The notes under the pieces are model-generated. The model saw nothing but the letters and a program-made list of their open reading frames with translations, was not told where the DNA came from and searched no databases. A stretch of 64,000 nt of DNA from contig NZ_JALJXV010000007.1 in assembly GCF_024170285.1 (NCBI RefSeq), positions 1-64,000 on the forward strand, read 5' to 3'. Below, in pieces: positions 1 to 9,360 of the stretch (its first letter is position 1; each line of letters opens with the position of its first letter). This stretch comes from Natronocella acetinitrilica. Lineage in GTDB: Bacteria; Pseudomonadota; Gammaproteobacteria; Nitrococcales; Aquisalimonadaceae. Made by a program: the position numbers and the translations under genes.

Positions 1-2
1 AG

Positions 3-134
3 GTCCGCGAACATACGGAGCGGTGGCTGCGTGACTACAACGAAGAGATCCCCCATGACTCGCTTGGGGATTTGACGCCTGCCGAATACCGGCAGCTAAA
101 CGAACCGGAAACCTCTAGTTTCGGATGGGCCTAA
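3..134 (+). CDS. IS3-family transposase OrfB, C-terminal fragment (cut by window edge)
   Basis: The reading frame enters from the left edge and stops at a TAA at 132-134. The visible 43 residues include WLRDYNEEIPHDSLG followed by LTPAEY, the classic last segment of IS3-family OrfB integrases after the catalytic glutamate. No catalytic residue lies in the visible part, so I cannot say whether the element is intact. It is a different copy from the IS at 6798-8009, whose corresponding segment reads HYNTVRPHSSLGYRTPHEY. The right end of the element should lie shortly after 134, but I could not define a terminal repeat from one side only. Confidence 0.8.
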   Translation, partial: VREHTERWLRDYNEEIPHDSLGDLTPAEYRQLNEPETSSFGWA

Positions 135-359
135 ACACGGGAAGTCGACAACTTTCAACGCAAGAGTGTCAGATTTTTTTACAATTTTTTGTTTCGATGC
201 TTTGCTTTACTTGCTATGAATTTCATAAGCTATTGAATAAATTACCTTATTTAAGAGTGGGCATTTTCTTGCTTGCTTATATAATGCGGCGCTTTTCTCT
301 CCGTGCAGCCGGTGAGATCCCGGGTTTTTTACCTTACTCAACTTCTAGGTATCTTAACC
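135..359 (+). promoter_or_regulatory. AT-rich intergenic region with candidate -10 box
   Basis: This stretch between the IS fragment and the PEP-CTERM gene is clearly more AT-rich than the rest of the window, with T runs around 170-195. TATAAT is present at 280-285, inside TATATAAT. I see no good -35 at the usual spacing, so the promoter call is weak. It is the likely source of transcription for the gene starting at 360. Confidence 0.3.
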
Positions 360-902
360 ATGTTTTCACGCACGAACCTATTCGTATTGCTTGGTTTGCT
401 CATTTTGGTGGGTATGTCCGGTGCCTCGGCCGGCCTAATAACTGAGGTTGTCACCTATGAGTCTGGTACCGATTCTATCCAGTTGTCATTCGACTGGGAC
501 GAGGAGAATTGCTCCGAGGAGTGTTCGGCTTCGAATATAGTTTGGACGCCCGGCGGCACGGTAGAGTCGCGGCCTTGGTGGTCGGGGGCTGCGAGTACAG
601 ATCGTGTTGATTTATTTTTCGACACCGATGAAAAGCTGCTCTGGAGTTGGTCCAACGATTTCACCGGGACTGACGGTCGGGAGTGGAATTTTTCCGGGTC
701 TGCTGGGATTATGAGCGTAGCTTGCGTTTCGTGTGATTTTGAAGAGGGTGGTAATCTCCTTGAGGTTTTCGATAACTTTGGCAACGATGGCGACTTGGGC
801 CCGGTCCGGGAGGTCCCTGCCCCGGCACCGTTACTCCTGCTAGGTACAGGCCTGGTGGGCTTGCTGATTGCTCGTCGACGGCGGCCCGTCGTCACCCAGT
901 AA
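360..902 (+). CDS. PEP-CTERM sorting-domain protein
   Basis: A 180-residue secreted protein. Residues 1-24 form a signal peptide (MFSRTNLFVLLGLLILVG, cleavage probably after GASA). The C-terminus has the tripartite sorting signal: VPAPAP (152-157), a hydrophobic segment LLLLGTGLVGLLIA, then a basic RRRR cluster (172-175). Such proteins are exported and processed by an exosortase, usually in exopolysaccharide-producing bacteria. The middle is acidic and Trp-rich with four cysteines (51, 55, 122, 125) but no domain I recognise. An upstream in-frame ATG exists at 303, but it would place about 19 residues before the signal peptide. No exosortase gene is in the window. The gene stands alone beside an IS fragment and is AT-richer than its neighbours. 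Confidence 0.8.
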   Translation: MFSRTNLFVLLGLLILVGMSGASAGLITEVVTYESGTDSIQLSFDWDEENCSEECSASNIVWTPGGTVESRPWWSGAASTDRVDLFFDTDEKLLWSWSNDFTGTDGREWNFSGSAGIMSVACVSCDFEEGGNLLEVFDNFGNDGDLGPVREVPAPAPLLLLGTGLVGLLIARRRRPVVTQ

Positions 903-1538
903 ATCGACCAACCCGGCCTGGTACGAACGTTGCCAGCGCCGCCCGTACGCATCCAGCCGAGTGGCGCCTTCGGGCGCCGTTCGGCTCTAGCGCGTAAAGC
1001 CGATGTTTTCGTGCGGCGTGTATAAATGCTCTCGAAGTGCTGGAATTCTTCTACAGTCGATATTTTCACATTTGGCTGGAATTTCTCGTCGAAATTTCAT
1101 GGTTAGCTGGAATGTCGAACGGGCTTATTTGGAAAGCCATCGTAAACTACTGAATCTTCAGGAACCAGAATTTCACCCTTAACTGGAACCCACATTTGGT
1201 GGGTTCCAGTGTCAAATCAAACTCAAGCCCTTCTGTTAACGTCTCACCGGGGTTGATGGCTCGATCCGGCGGGTTCCATTGCGTCTTCCATTCGGTCGTT
1301 ACCCCAGAACATCTCATCGCCAACGATAAACATGGGGGCTTCGAATACGAAGCCTCTCGCCCGTCCTTCTTCATTGTGGCGAATGGACTCTGTCCAGTCC
1401 TGCTATCGTTACGCTTCCGGTCGCCGCGCCTCCATAGGTGGGAGTCGTTGCCACCATGGTTCTTCCCGAATCGGGCGAAAGGATGCTTGCCAGAGGGGAG
1501 GCACTCCAGTGAATTCTTAGTCGCTCGGGAGGCGATAT
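903..1538. other. 636-bp region without a convincing gene
   Basis: Short reading frames occur on both strands but none has a credible start, ribosome site or recognisable product. GCTGGAAT occurs three times at 1039-1046, 1075-1082 and 1106-1113, and a related CTGGAACC at 1183. The last is part of a perfect inverted repeat (1183-1209, listed separately). The region may be decayed DNA associated with the neighbouring IS fragment. The crotonase ribosome site GGAGG lies at its right end. Confidence 0.4.
1183..1209. repeat. Perfect 11-bp inverted repeat
   Basis: The arms CTGGAACCCAC (1183-1193) and GTGGGTTCCAG (1199-1209) are exact reverse complements around a 5-base loop ATTTG. No T run follows on either strand, so it is not a typical intrinsic terminator. 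It could be an operator, an RNA hairpin or a mobile-element end. Confidence 0.6.
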
Positions 1539-2321
1539 ATGACTTTTGAACAACTGCTGGTCGAGCAAAATGGCGAACTGTTGCGGGTCACGATAAACCG
1601 CCCCGGGAAGAGAAACGCGCTTTCTCGAGGGCTGCTCGACGAGTTGCGTACAGTGTTCACGGTCTACGCAAATCGCACCGACATCAAGCTCGCGGTGCTA
1701 TCAGGTGCGGGTGACAAGTGCTTTAGTGCCGGCGGGGATCTTTACGATCTGGCCAATGTGCGCTCAGCGGAGCAAACCAAGGCGATGAGCCATGGCGCCA
1801 GAGATGCGCTGAGCGCAGTTCGGGACTTCCCGACACCGGTCATTGCGGCCCTGAACGGCGATGCCTTGGGCGGCGGCGCTGAGCTCGCATTGTCTTGCGA
1901 CTTCATTGTTGCTCGCCAGGACATACGTATCGGGTTCATCCAGGGACGCATGAATATTGGTACTGCCTGGGGCGGAGGCATAAGGCTGATGGAGCGCTTA
2001 GGGCCCACAATGGCCCTGCGTCTGCTGGCACGATCAGAACTGGTTGCCGCTACAGAAGCCAAAGCCATTGGATTGATCGATGTCATGGCTGAGAACGAAG
2101 ACTCTCTACAAGACACCGTCGATGCTTTCGTTGCCCCAATGCTGAATCAGGTTCCGCAGGTAATGCGTGCCTTCAAGGCACTGCGTCTCGGCTACGGACG
2201 AACGCTCTCGTTACCGGAGCTCGAAAAGCTTGAAACCGACCACCTGGTATCGACTTGGACTCATGATGACCACTGGGCGGCGGTCAGCAAAGTCCTGACG
2301 GGGATAGAAACAAAGCGCTGA
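1539..2321 (+). CDS. Enoyl-CoA hydratase/isomerase (crotonase) family protein
   Basis: A 260-residue crotonase-fold protein, the usual length. It shows the N-terminal RPGKRNALS segment, the first oxyanion-hole segment CFSAGGDL (61-68) and the second, ALGGGAEL (109-116), with Glu115 at the position of the first catalytic glutamate. The second hydratase glutamate, normally in a PExxxG motif, is not present; the equivalent region reads FIQGRMNIGTAWGGG. It may therefore be an isomerase, a decarboxylase or another CoA-thioester enzyme. The start is an ATG preceded by GGAGG at good spacing. It stands alone, with no acyl-CoA partner gene beside it. Confidence 0.85.
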   Translation: MTFEQLLVEQNGELLRVTINRPGKRNALSRGLLDELRTVFTVYANRTDIKLAVLSGAGDKCFSAGGDLYDLANVRSAEQTKAMSHGARDALSAVRDFPTPVIAALNGDALGGGAELALSCDFIVARQDIRIGFIQGRMNIGTAWGGGIRLMERLGPTMALRLLARSELVAATEAKAIGLIDVMAENEDSLQDTVDAFVAPMLNQVPQVMRAFKALRLGYGRTLSLPELEKLETDHLVSTWTHDDHWAAVSKVLTGIETKR

Positions 2322-2533
2322 TAGCTCGCTCGCTCCTTCCGGCATTTCCCATATCCCGCCGAGTGAGCACTTTTCGGGGGCTCAACACTGCCTCTTCATG
2401 GAGCAGCGCAGAAAGTGACCTGAGACTAGCCAGATCTAGTTTGACTAGCGCCGAAGAGAATTTCTTGGGTGTCCTGCCGAGCTTGTGGCAATGTCACGCA
2501 TACCTCCTTCCGATCAATTCAACCGGAGCGCCA

Positions 2534-3409
2534 GTGCGCAACAGCTCGGCCCTTCTTGTCAGTGTAATCGCGACCCTGCTTGCGCTGGGGCTTGCCCTGT
2601 TAGTAGACGATGGCGCGTTCCATGTCGCTGGTGTACCCCTGTTGCCAGCGCTGGCCTTATTCGGCTTTGCGGTGCAGTGGCTGGTGTTCGTGCCCTCCTT
2701 CCTGCACCAGACCGAGCATTACTACGACCTTGCTGGCGCACTGACCTACGGCAGCGTAATCCTGCTAGCAGCCGGCTTCGCCAGTCCGGATGCGCGTGGA
2801 TGGGTGATCATGGCGCTGGTGCTGATATGGTGTGGCCGTCTGGGCAGCTTCCTGTTCCTGCGCGTCAAGCGCAGCGGCAAGGATGGCCGCTTCGACGACC
2901 TCAAGCCCTACTGGGGCCGGTTCTTGATGGCCTGGACTCTTCAGGGGCTCTGGGTCTTCGTGACGCTGTTGGCTGCTTTGGTTGCCGTAAGTAGTCCGGC
3001 ATCCGCAGGTTGGGACGCACTGGCCACGCTGGGGCTTCTGATCTGGGTTGGCGGCTTTGCCATCGAGGCCGTAGCGGATCACCAGAAGAATGCCTTCAGG
3101 GCCAATTCTGCAAATCACAGGCGCTTCATCCAGCACGGCCTTTGGGCCTGGTCGCGCCATCCGAACTACTTCGGCGAGATCATGCTGTGGACGGGTATCG
3201 CGATCATGGCGACGCCAGCAATGGGCGGATGGCAGTGGCTGGGCTGGCTCTCGCCGTTATTCGTCTGTTGGCTGCTGACGAAAGTCAGCGGCATCCCGAT
3301 GCTCGAGCAGCGTGCCGATGAGAAATGGGGCGGCCAGGCGGACTACGAGGCCTACAAGGCGGCCACATCGGTCCTGATCCCGCTGCCACCCCGGCGTACC
3401 GCGCGATGA
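2534..3409 (+). CDS. DUF1295 / steroid 5-alpha-reductase-like membrane protein
   Basis: A multi-pass membrane protein of about 291 residues. The C-terminal half has the family signature: FRANSANHRRFIQHGLWAWSR, HPNYFGE and later ADEKWGGQADYEAYK. Proteins of this group resemble NADPH-dependent steroid reductases and isoprenylcysteine methyltransferases, but the bacterial substrates are mostly unknown. I chose the GTG at 2534 because GGAG lies five bases upstream and the protein then begins directly before the first transmembrane segment. An in-frame GTG at 2363 would add 57 residues of low-complexity, unlikely sequence. The stop overlaps the next gene's start (ATGA at 3406-3409), implying translational coupling to the DedA protein. 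Confidence 0.8.
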   Translation: MRNSSALLVSVIATLLALGLALLVDDGAFHVAGVPLLPALALFGFAVQWLVFVPSFLHQTEHYYDLAGALTYGSVILLAAGFASPDARGWVIMALVLIWCGRLGSFLFLRVKRSGKDGRFDDLKPYWGRFLMAWTLQGLWVFVTLLAALVAVSSPASAGWDALATLGLLIWVGGFAIEAVADHQKNAFRANSANHRRFIQHGLWAWSRHPNYFGEIMLWTGIAIMATPAMGGWQWLGWLSPLFVCWLLTKVSGIPMLEQRADEKWGGQADYEAYKAATSVLIPLPPRRTAR

Positions 3410-3915
3410 TCGACTCCATCCTCGCCTGGGCCGGCGAGCACCGCGAGCAGGCCGTTTTCCTGGTGCCGCTGCTCGCCTTCATGGAGACCTGCGTCGGAGT
3501 GGGCCTGATTGTTCCCAGCTTGTTGATCGTGGTCGTTACTTCGGTCTTCTACGCCAACGATTGGGCGAACATCTGGCTGATGGCCGCCATGGCGATGGTG
3601 GGTTCGTCGCTGGGCGATCATGTGGGCTATTACGCGGGCCGAGGTATTGGCCAGCGCATCCACGGCTGGCGCATCATTCAGCGCAATGCAAAGCGCTGGG
3701 AGCGGGCGGAGACCATGGTGCGTAGTTACGGCGTTTTTGCCATCTTTATCGGCCGTTTCATCCCCGCAATACGTAGCCTGGTCCCCGCCATGATGGGCGT
3801 GACGAGATTCGACCGCTTGCGCTACACCCTTTACGACGTGGCGGCATGCAGCCTGTGGGCGCTGGGTCTGGTCGCCATCGTGCAGGGTGCGCACACACTG
3901 TTTCTGCCCTCTTGA
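3406..3915 (+). CDS. DedA-family membrane protein (VTT domain)
   Basis: A 169-residue inner-membrane protein. The central DedA signature is FIGRFIPAIRSLVPAMMGV, preceded by GDHVGYYAGRGIG. DedA proteins are implicated in lipid (undecaprenyl phosphate or phospholipid) translocation and in membrane homeostasis. It is a little short for the family (about 190-220 residues), mainly at the N-terminus. It starts at an ATG overlapping the upstream stop by four bases, so it is co-translated with the DUF1295 protein. Stop at 3913-3915. Confidence 0.85.
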   Translation: MIDSILAWAGEHREQAVFLVPLLAFMETCVGVGLIVPSLLIVVVTSVFYANDWANIWLMAAMAMVGSSLGDHVGYYAGRGIGQRIHGWRIIQRNAKRWERAETMVRSYGVFAIFIGRFIPAIRSLVPAMMGVTRFDRLRYTLYDVAACSLWALGLVAIVQGAHTLFLPS

Positions 3916-4125
3916 CTCACGGTGCTAAAAAACCTGATTGCCGTTCGCATACCTACTGTCGTCTGGCGGTAATCGTAGTTCAGTAGCCTCTCGCAATAGC
4001 CTCTGAACACATTGGTTGAAGTCGGTCAGCTCTCCCTTGAGGTTGCTTCGGGGCGTAGTCCGCAACCGCACTGACAGGGCGTCGGCTTATCCCCATTCTG
4101 TACGGGCATCCCATCGAGCCGGCAA

Positions 4126-4140
4126 CTGCCGGTCCGGCAG
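4126..4140. promoter_or_regulatory. 15-bp palindrome upstream of the phasin gene
   Basis: CTGCCGG-T-CCGGCAG is a perfect 7-1-7 palindrome ending 29 bases before the phasin start codon. Phasin genes are commonly repressed by PhaR, whose reported sites are built from TGC/GCA half-sites, so an operator role is plausible. It could also be an RNA hairpin in the leader. No phaR gene is in the window. Confidence 0.4.
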
Positions 4141-4169
4141 ACTGCCGCGTGAACACAGGAGAAGCAGAG

Positions 4170-4601
4170 ATGAGCAAAAAAGCCGTTAATGATATGCAGC
4201 GCCAAATTGAGAACACCGTCGCTGGTCCGGCGCGCACTTTCGCCACCCTGATGCTGGATCACATCGAGAAGCTCACCAGCCTGCAGTTCGAGTCTGCCAG
4301 GACCTATGCCGATACGGGTCTGCGGCAAGCCCGCGCGGCCCTGGAAGTGAAAGACCCGTCCGACCTTCAGAGCTACGTTGAGAAACAGCAGAAGGTGGCC
4401 AATGAGCTGAGCGAACGCTTTAAGGAAGACGTCGAAAAAGTCATGTCCTTGAATCAGGCCTTTGCAAGCAAGGCACAGAAAGTCGCGCAGGAAAGTTCCA
4501 AGGAGGCGTCCCAAGCTATGGAGGAAGAAGCCAGGAAGGCAGCTCAAGCCGTGGAAAAAGAAAGCAAGAAACAGACTCAGGCTGCGGCAAAGGGCAAGTA
4601 G
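4170..4601 (+). CDS. Phasin-family polyhydroxyalkanoate granule protein
   Basis: A 143-residue, highly helical protein without signal peptide or membrane segments. It carries the phasin pattern: an amphipathic N-terminal part (LDHIEKLTSLQFESARTYAD), then DPSDLQSYVEKQQKVANELS and a Lys/Ala/Glu-rich C-terminal tail ending KKQTQAAAKGK, similar to the basic tails that associate with DNA or granules. Phasins coat polyhydroxyalkanoate granules in the cytoplasm. The start is an ATG with AGGAG eight bases upstream. A GTG at 4149 is possible but lacks a ribosome site. The gene is monocistronic, with a palindrome upstream and a terminator downstream. No PHA synthase gene is nearby. Confidence 0.8.
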   Translation: MSKKAVNDMQRQIENTVAGPARTFATLMLDHIEKLTSLQFESARTYADTGLRQARAALEVKDPSDLQSYVEKQQKVANELSERFKEDVEKVMSLNQAFASKAQKVAQESSKEASQAMEEEARKAAQAVEKESKKQTQAAAKGK

Positions 4602-4679
4602 GCTCCGAGCCATCGCATGTCGGCCCCGGATCAGTAACTGACGGGGACCCCACGACGATTCGATCTAGAGATCGTTTTT

Positions 4680-4720
4680 TAGCCCTGGCCTCCTCCCCCC
4701 GAGAGCTGGGGCTATTTTTT
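4680..4720 (+). terminator. Candidate intrinsic terminator after the phasin gene
   Basis: TAGCCC (4680-4685) pairs with GGGCTA (4709-4714) around a 23-base loop and is followed directly by six T residues (4715-4720). The stem is only six base pairs, so strength is uncertain, but position and T run fit. Confidence 0.5.
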
Positions 4721-4929
4721 GGGCGCCACCGGACACGAGCGTTCGCTACCGTACAGAAAGCATATGTCCGGCACACCTACTGTCCCCAAATGACGACTCG
4801 TCCCTTCAATCAAAAGGTGAGTTGCGTCCGCGAGGTCGTGACCGGAGCGCAGGATTTGCGGCTTAAGAGGCCAGCCACACATTCGCGGCGGACGAGTTGC
4901 CGTATCGCCGTCTCGTCCGGAGACTCGTG

Positions 4930-6771
<1,842 letters not shown>

Positions 6772-6869
6772 ATCCATCCCCATCACTTGTGTACGCCAGT
6801 GACCTGCTCGGCGATTTTCGGACCATTCGAAGCTTGAGGTTCTGGCCTCTGCCCACGGAGCAGAGGCAG

Positions 6870-7133
6870 ATGAGGAAGAGTCGATTCAGCGAAGAGCAGA
6901 TGGTTCGTATCCTGCGTGAGACGGATGCCAGCCCGGTCAGCGAAGTCGCCAAGCGGCTCGGTGTCAGCGAGCAGACGCTCTACTCGTGGCGCAAGCGTTT
7001 TGGTGGCCTGGACACGGTGGACGTGAAGCGCCTGCGGGCGGTCGAGGCCGAGAATGCGCGGCTCAAACGCCTGCTGGCAGAGCGGGACCTGGAGGTCGAC
7101 GCGCTCAAGGAGATCGCCAAGGGAAAATTCTAG
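6870..7133 (+). CDS. IS3-family transposase OrfA (HTH protein)
   Basis: An 87-residue DNA-binding subunit. It begins MRKSRFSEEQMVRILRE, contains a helix-turn-helix (SEVAKRLGVSEQTLYSWRK) and a C-terminal leucine zipper (VEAENARLKRLLAERDLEVDAL) ending in EIAKGKF. OrfA is made alone, or as an OrfAB fusion by frameshifting at 7121-7127. It recognises the element's terminal repeats. The ATG at 6870 is chosen because the protein then begins at the family's conserved N-terminus. Confidence 0.9.
   Translation: MRKSRFSEEQMVRILRETDASPVSEVAKRLGVSEQTLYSWRKRFGGLDTVDVKRLRAVEAENARLKRLLAERDLEVDALKEIAKGKF
7121..7127 (+). promoter_or_regulatory. Programmed -1 frameshift heptamer
   Basis: The heptamer G GGA AAA fits the X XXY YYZ rule in the orfA frame, two codons before the orfA stop (7131-7133). 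A -1 slip here continues directly into the open orfB frame (ILGAPARRRAVQHAV), giving the OrfAB transposase as in other IS3 elements. Confidence 0.7.
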
Positions 7134-7993
7134 GCGCGCCCGCACGCCGACGAGCCGTGCAGCATGCGGTTCGACTCGGTGTGTCCAAAAGGCGAGCGTG
7201 CGCGCTGCGAGGAGTTGCGAGGTCGACGCTAAGCTATGTGTCGGTTCTGGACGAGCACGACGCGCCGGTGATTGCCGCCATGCGTGTCCTGGCTGCACAG
7301 TATCCGCGCTATGGCTACCGTCGCATCCGGATCTTTCTCGCCCGTGAGGGGTATTCCATGAGCGTTGACCGCTGCTATCGACTCTGGTGCAAAGCAGGGC
7401 TACAGGTGCCGCGAAAACGCCCGCGCAAACGGATCGCGACGTGTCGGCCACGGCCGCTAGCCCCGACCATGAGAAACCAGGTCTGGGCCTATGACTTCGT
7501 CTTTGATGCCTGCGCCAACGGCCAGAAGCTCAAATGCCTGACGGTGATCGACGAGTACACACGGGAATGCCTTGCCATCGATGTGGCCGGCTCCATTCGC
7601 TCTGCCCGGGTCATTGAGGTACTGAGCCGCCTGGTCAGTCAGCACGGAGCGCCACAGATCATTCGCTCAGACAATTGACCGGAGTTCGTCTCGCGAGCCG
7701 TCCTGCAATGGATCACCGACGCCAGGATCGACACCGCGCATATCGACCCAGGCAAACCGTGGCAGAACGGCACGGACGAGAGTTTCAATGGCAAACTGCG
7801 TGACGAATGCCTGTCAATGGAGTGGTTTCGATCCCGGGCGGAGGCGTGTGTCATCATCGAAGCATGGCGCCGTCATTACAACACGGTCCGGCCGCATTCC
7901 AGCTTGGGTTATCGGACGCCACATGAGTACAAGGCTACCTTGAGAGACCACTATCAACCCGAGGCCAGATTCCAGGAATCAGTGGTCCGATAA
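7127..7993 (+). pseudogene. IS3-family transposase OrfB, interrupted by an in-frame TGA
   Basis: The DDE integrase is complete apart from one nonsense codon. The first Asp lies in VWAYDFVFD and the second in IIRSDN; the third acidic residue lies in NGTDESFNGKLRDECLS. Between the second Asp motif and PEFVS, where virtually all homologues have DNGPEF, a TGA at 7676-7678 replaces the glycine codon (GGA to TGA is a single change). The frame continues undisturbed to the TAA at 7991-7993. Translation would normally stop before the last catalytic residue, so this copy should not make active transposase. The recent single-base lesion with otherwise intact sequence suggests recent inactivation. Confidence 0.9.
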
Positions 7994-8008
7994 AGTAAGG
8001 CAGGTCAC

Positions 8009-8167
8009 TATGTCTATAGCCCAAAAGAAATGTTCGACATTTACGCGGGAGGCAAGATCCACAGCTGCGAGCGGGCCGAATGGTGCACCGCGTCAGGCCG
8101 GACTTGTTACAACCCCAGTTATGCCGACATTACTATCGTCACCACTGGAGTCAGAGTCCGATTCTGA
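8009..8167 (+). pseudogene. Open reading-frame remnant abutting the IS right end
   Basis: A frame open from the IS right end runs 52 codons to a TGA at 8165-8167, with a possible internal ATG at 8030 (MFDIYAGGKIHSCERAEW). It has four cysteines and ends TTGVRVRF. Composition looks protein-like, but I recognise no family and see no ribosome site, so it is best read as the 3' remnant of a gene interrupted or deleted by the IS. No matching 5' part is visible left of the element, because the autotransporter ends normally at 6771. The rest of the gap to 8322 holds only a 12-bp palindrome TGCCGGCCGGCA at 8249-8260. Confidence 0.3.
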
Positions 8168-8322
8168 TCTGGCAGGACAACCAGCGTTTAGGAAGCGCAG
8201 TGACCTTGCGCCCCAACTCCGGGGCGCTGTCACTTAAAGTCTCTTGTTTGCCGGCCGGCAGATCAACATTCCTGTTCGCCTGTTGCAGGCCTTGGACGAT
8301 AAGGATCGGAGCTTGCCGATAC

Positions 8323-8970
8323 TTATTTACTGCCTTCCCGCCGACCGGGCTTCATCTCCCAGACCTGATCCAGCCGGGCATACCGGCGACAGCTGGTCAC
8401 ATAGAACCGGTACCGCAGCGGATTCTTCTGATAGTAGTTCTGATGGTACTCCTCGGCCGGGTAGAACGTGCTTCGGTCGAGTATCTCGGTGGCGATGGGT
8501 GCCTCGAAGCGACCGGACTCCTCCAGTTCCTCCTTCGATGCTCGAGCCGCCCGGTGTTCGTCCTCGCTGCCGGCAAAGATGGCCGCTCGGTAGTGGTCGC
8601 CCCGGTCGCAGAACTGTCCCCCGCCATCGAGCGGGTCAACGTTGCGCCAGAACACGTAAAGCAGTTCGTCGTATGACACCTGGGTGGGGTCGTACTCCAC
8701 CAGCACACTCTCGTAGTGGCCGGTGTTGCCGGCAACCACCCGTTCGTAGGACGGATTCTCCACATGACCACCCGCAAAGCCGGACGTGGTGGCAACTACG
8801 CCGTCGACCGCGTCGAATGCCTCTTCGACACACCAGAAGCAGCCACCTGCGAAAAGAGCGGTGGCTCGTTCGTCTTCGTCGGCAAAGCCGTTTGCCGGGA
8901 CGAATGCGCAGGCCAGCAGCAGGACCGGGATCGACAGCAGCCCCCGAATCGACATCATGGTGGTGTTCAT
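8323..8970 (-). CDS. msrA: Exported peptide-methionine (S)-S-oxide reductase
   Basis: A 215-residue MsrA with the catalytic motif GCFWCVEEAFD near residues 43-53. It also has the family segments SGFAGGHVENPSYE, NTGHYESVLVEYDP and EEYHQNYYQKNP. It reduces methionine-S-sulfoxide in proteins using thioredoxin-type electron donors. Unlike the cytoplasmic enzyme it begins with a hydrophobic signal peptide (SIRGLLSIPVLLLACAFVPANGFA), so it should act in the periplasm or as a lipid-free envelope protein. The ATG at 8970 has GAGG upstream; the longer frame to 9051 would precede the signal peptide with unrelated residues. The gene is single and divergent from the 9361 operon. Confidence 0.93.
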   Translation of the reverse strand: MNTTMMSIRGLLSIPVLLLACAFVPANGFADEDERATALFAGGCFWCVEEAFDAVDGVVATTSGFAGGHVENPSYERVVAGNTGHYESVLVEYDPTQVSYDELLYVFWRNVDPLDGGGQFCDRGDHYRAAIFAGSEDEHRAARASKEELEESGRFEAPIATEILDRSTFYPAEEYHQNYYQKNPLRYRFYVTSCRRYARLDQVWEMKPGRREGSK

Positions 8971-9360
8971 GGCTGAACCTCGCAGTTGTAGCAGCGGCTC
9001 GTGGGGCAACGGCAAGCGTTCCACCAGTGTTGCCAGAACCCGGAGCAACAAGATGGAGCACAGACAAGAAGCCTCCAGTTTGCTCCATCCAGCTTGGTCC
9101 AGCCAGCGTAGTGGGTACCGCCGCGTTGGACGAAGGCCACCTCGGCCCCAATAAATGCTTTCTCGGGAGCGCGCAGAGCGTGACGGCCTCAGATGAGACT
9201 TTGAACTTGTTCAAAGAACGAGTCTGGCGCACGAGACCCGTACCGATGATCCTGCTATAACGTGCACTGTCGGCGAGTGGGCACAGCGAAATGCTGCATC
9301 ATCTACGTCTTTAGACGCACTCTGTTGCGCAGCTGGGAAGCTGCGGGAAGGATTCACGCC
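8971..9360. other. Divergent 390-bp intergenic region
   Basis: No gene is supported here. The region separates msrA (minus strand) from the four-gene operon starting at 9361 and must hold both promoters. It contains an 18-bp perfect palindrome at 9199-9216, listed separately. The operon's ribosome site GGAAGG lies around 9347-9352. Confidence 0.5.
9199..9216. promoter_or_regulatory. 18-bp palindromic operator candidate
   Basis: CTTTGAAC-TT-GTTCAAAG has perfect 8-bp arms and a 2-base centre. Outer AGACT (9197-9201) and AGTCT (9221-9225) are also complementary. It lies about 145 bp upstream of the operon and is shaped like a TetR-family dimer site. No TetR gene is adjacent. Confidence 0.5.

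Larger units (their letters stand above)
6798..8009 (+). mobile_element. IS3-family insertion sequence, about 1.21 kb
   Basis: The ends form an imperfect inverted repeat: AGTGACCTGC at 6798-6807 with TCGGACCA further in, and its complement TGGTCCGA...GCAGGTCACT ending at 8009. Between them lie orfA and orfB in the order and -1 frame relation typical of IS3 elements. I could not find matching 3-5 bp target duplications directly outside the ends, so the exact borders may differ by a few bases or one flank may have recombined. The element carries a nonsense codon in orfB and is probably inactive unless that codon is read through. Confidence 0.8.

Noticed and set aside
1147-1549. Short frames on both strands in the 903-1538 gap
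   Set aside because: No ribosome sites, no recognisable domain, and mutually overlapping frames; the region is described as non-coding.
6787-8012. Target-site duplication of the IS3 element
   Set aside because: I compared 3-5 bases outside several possible end positions; none matched.
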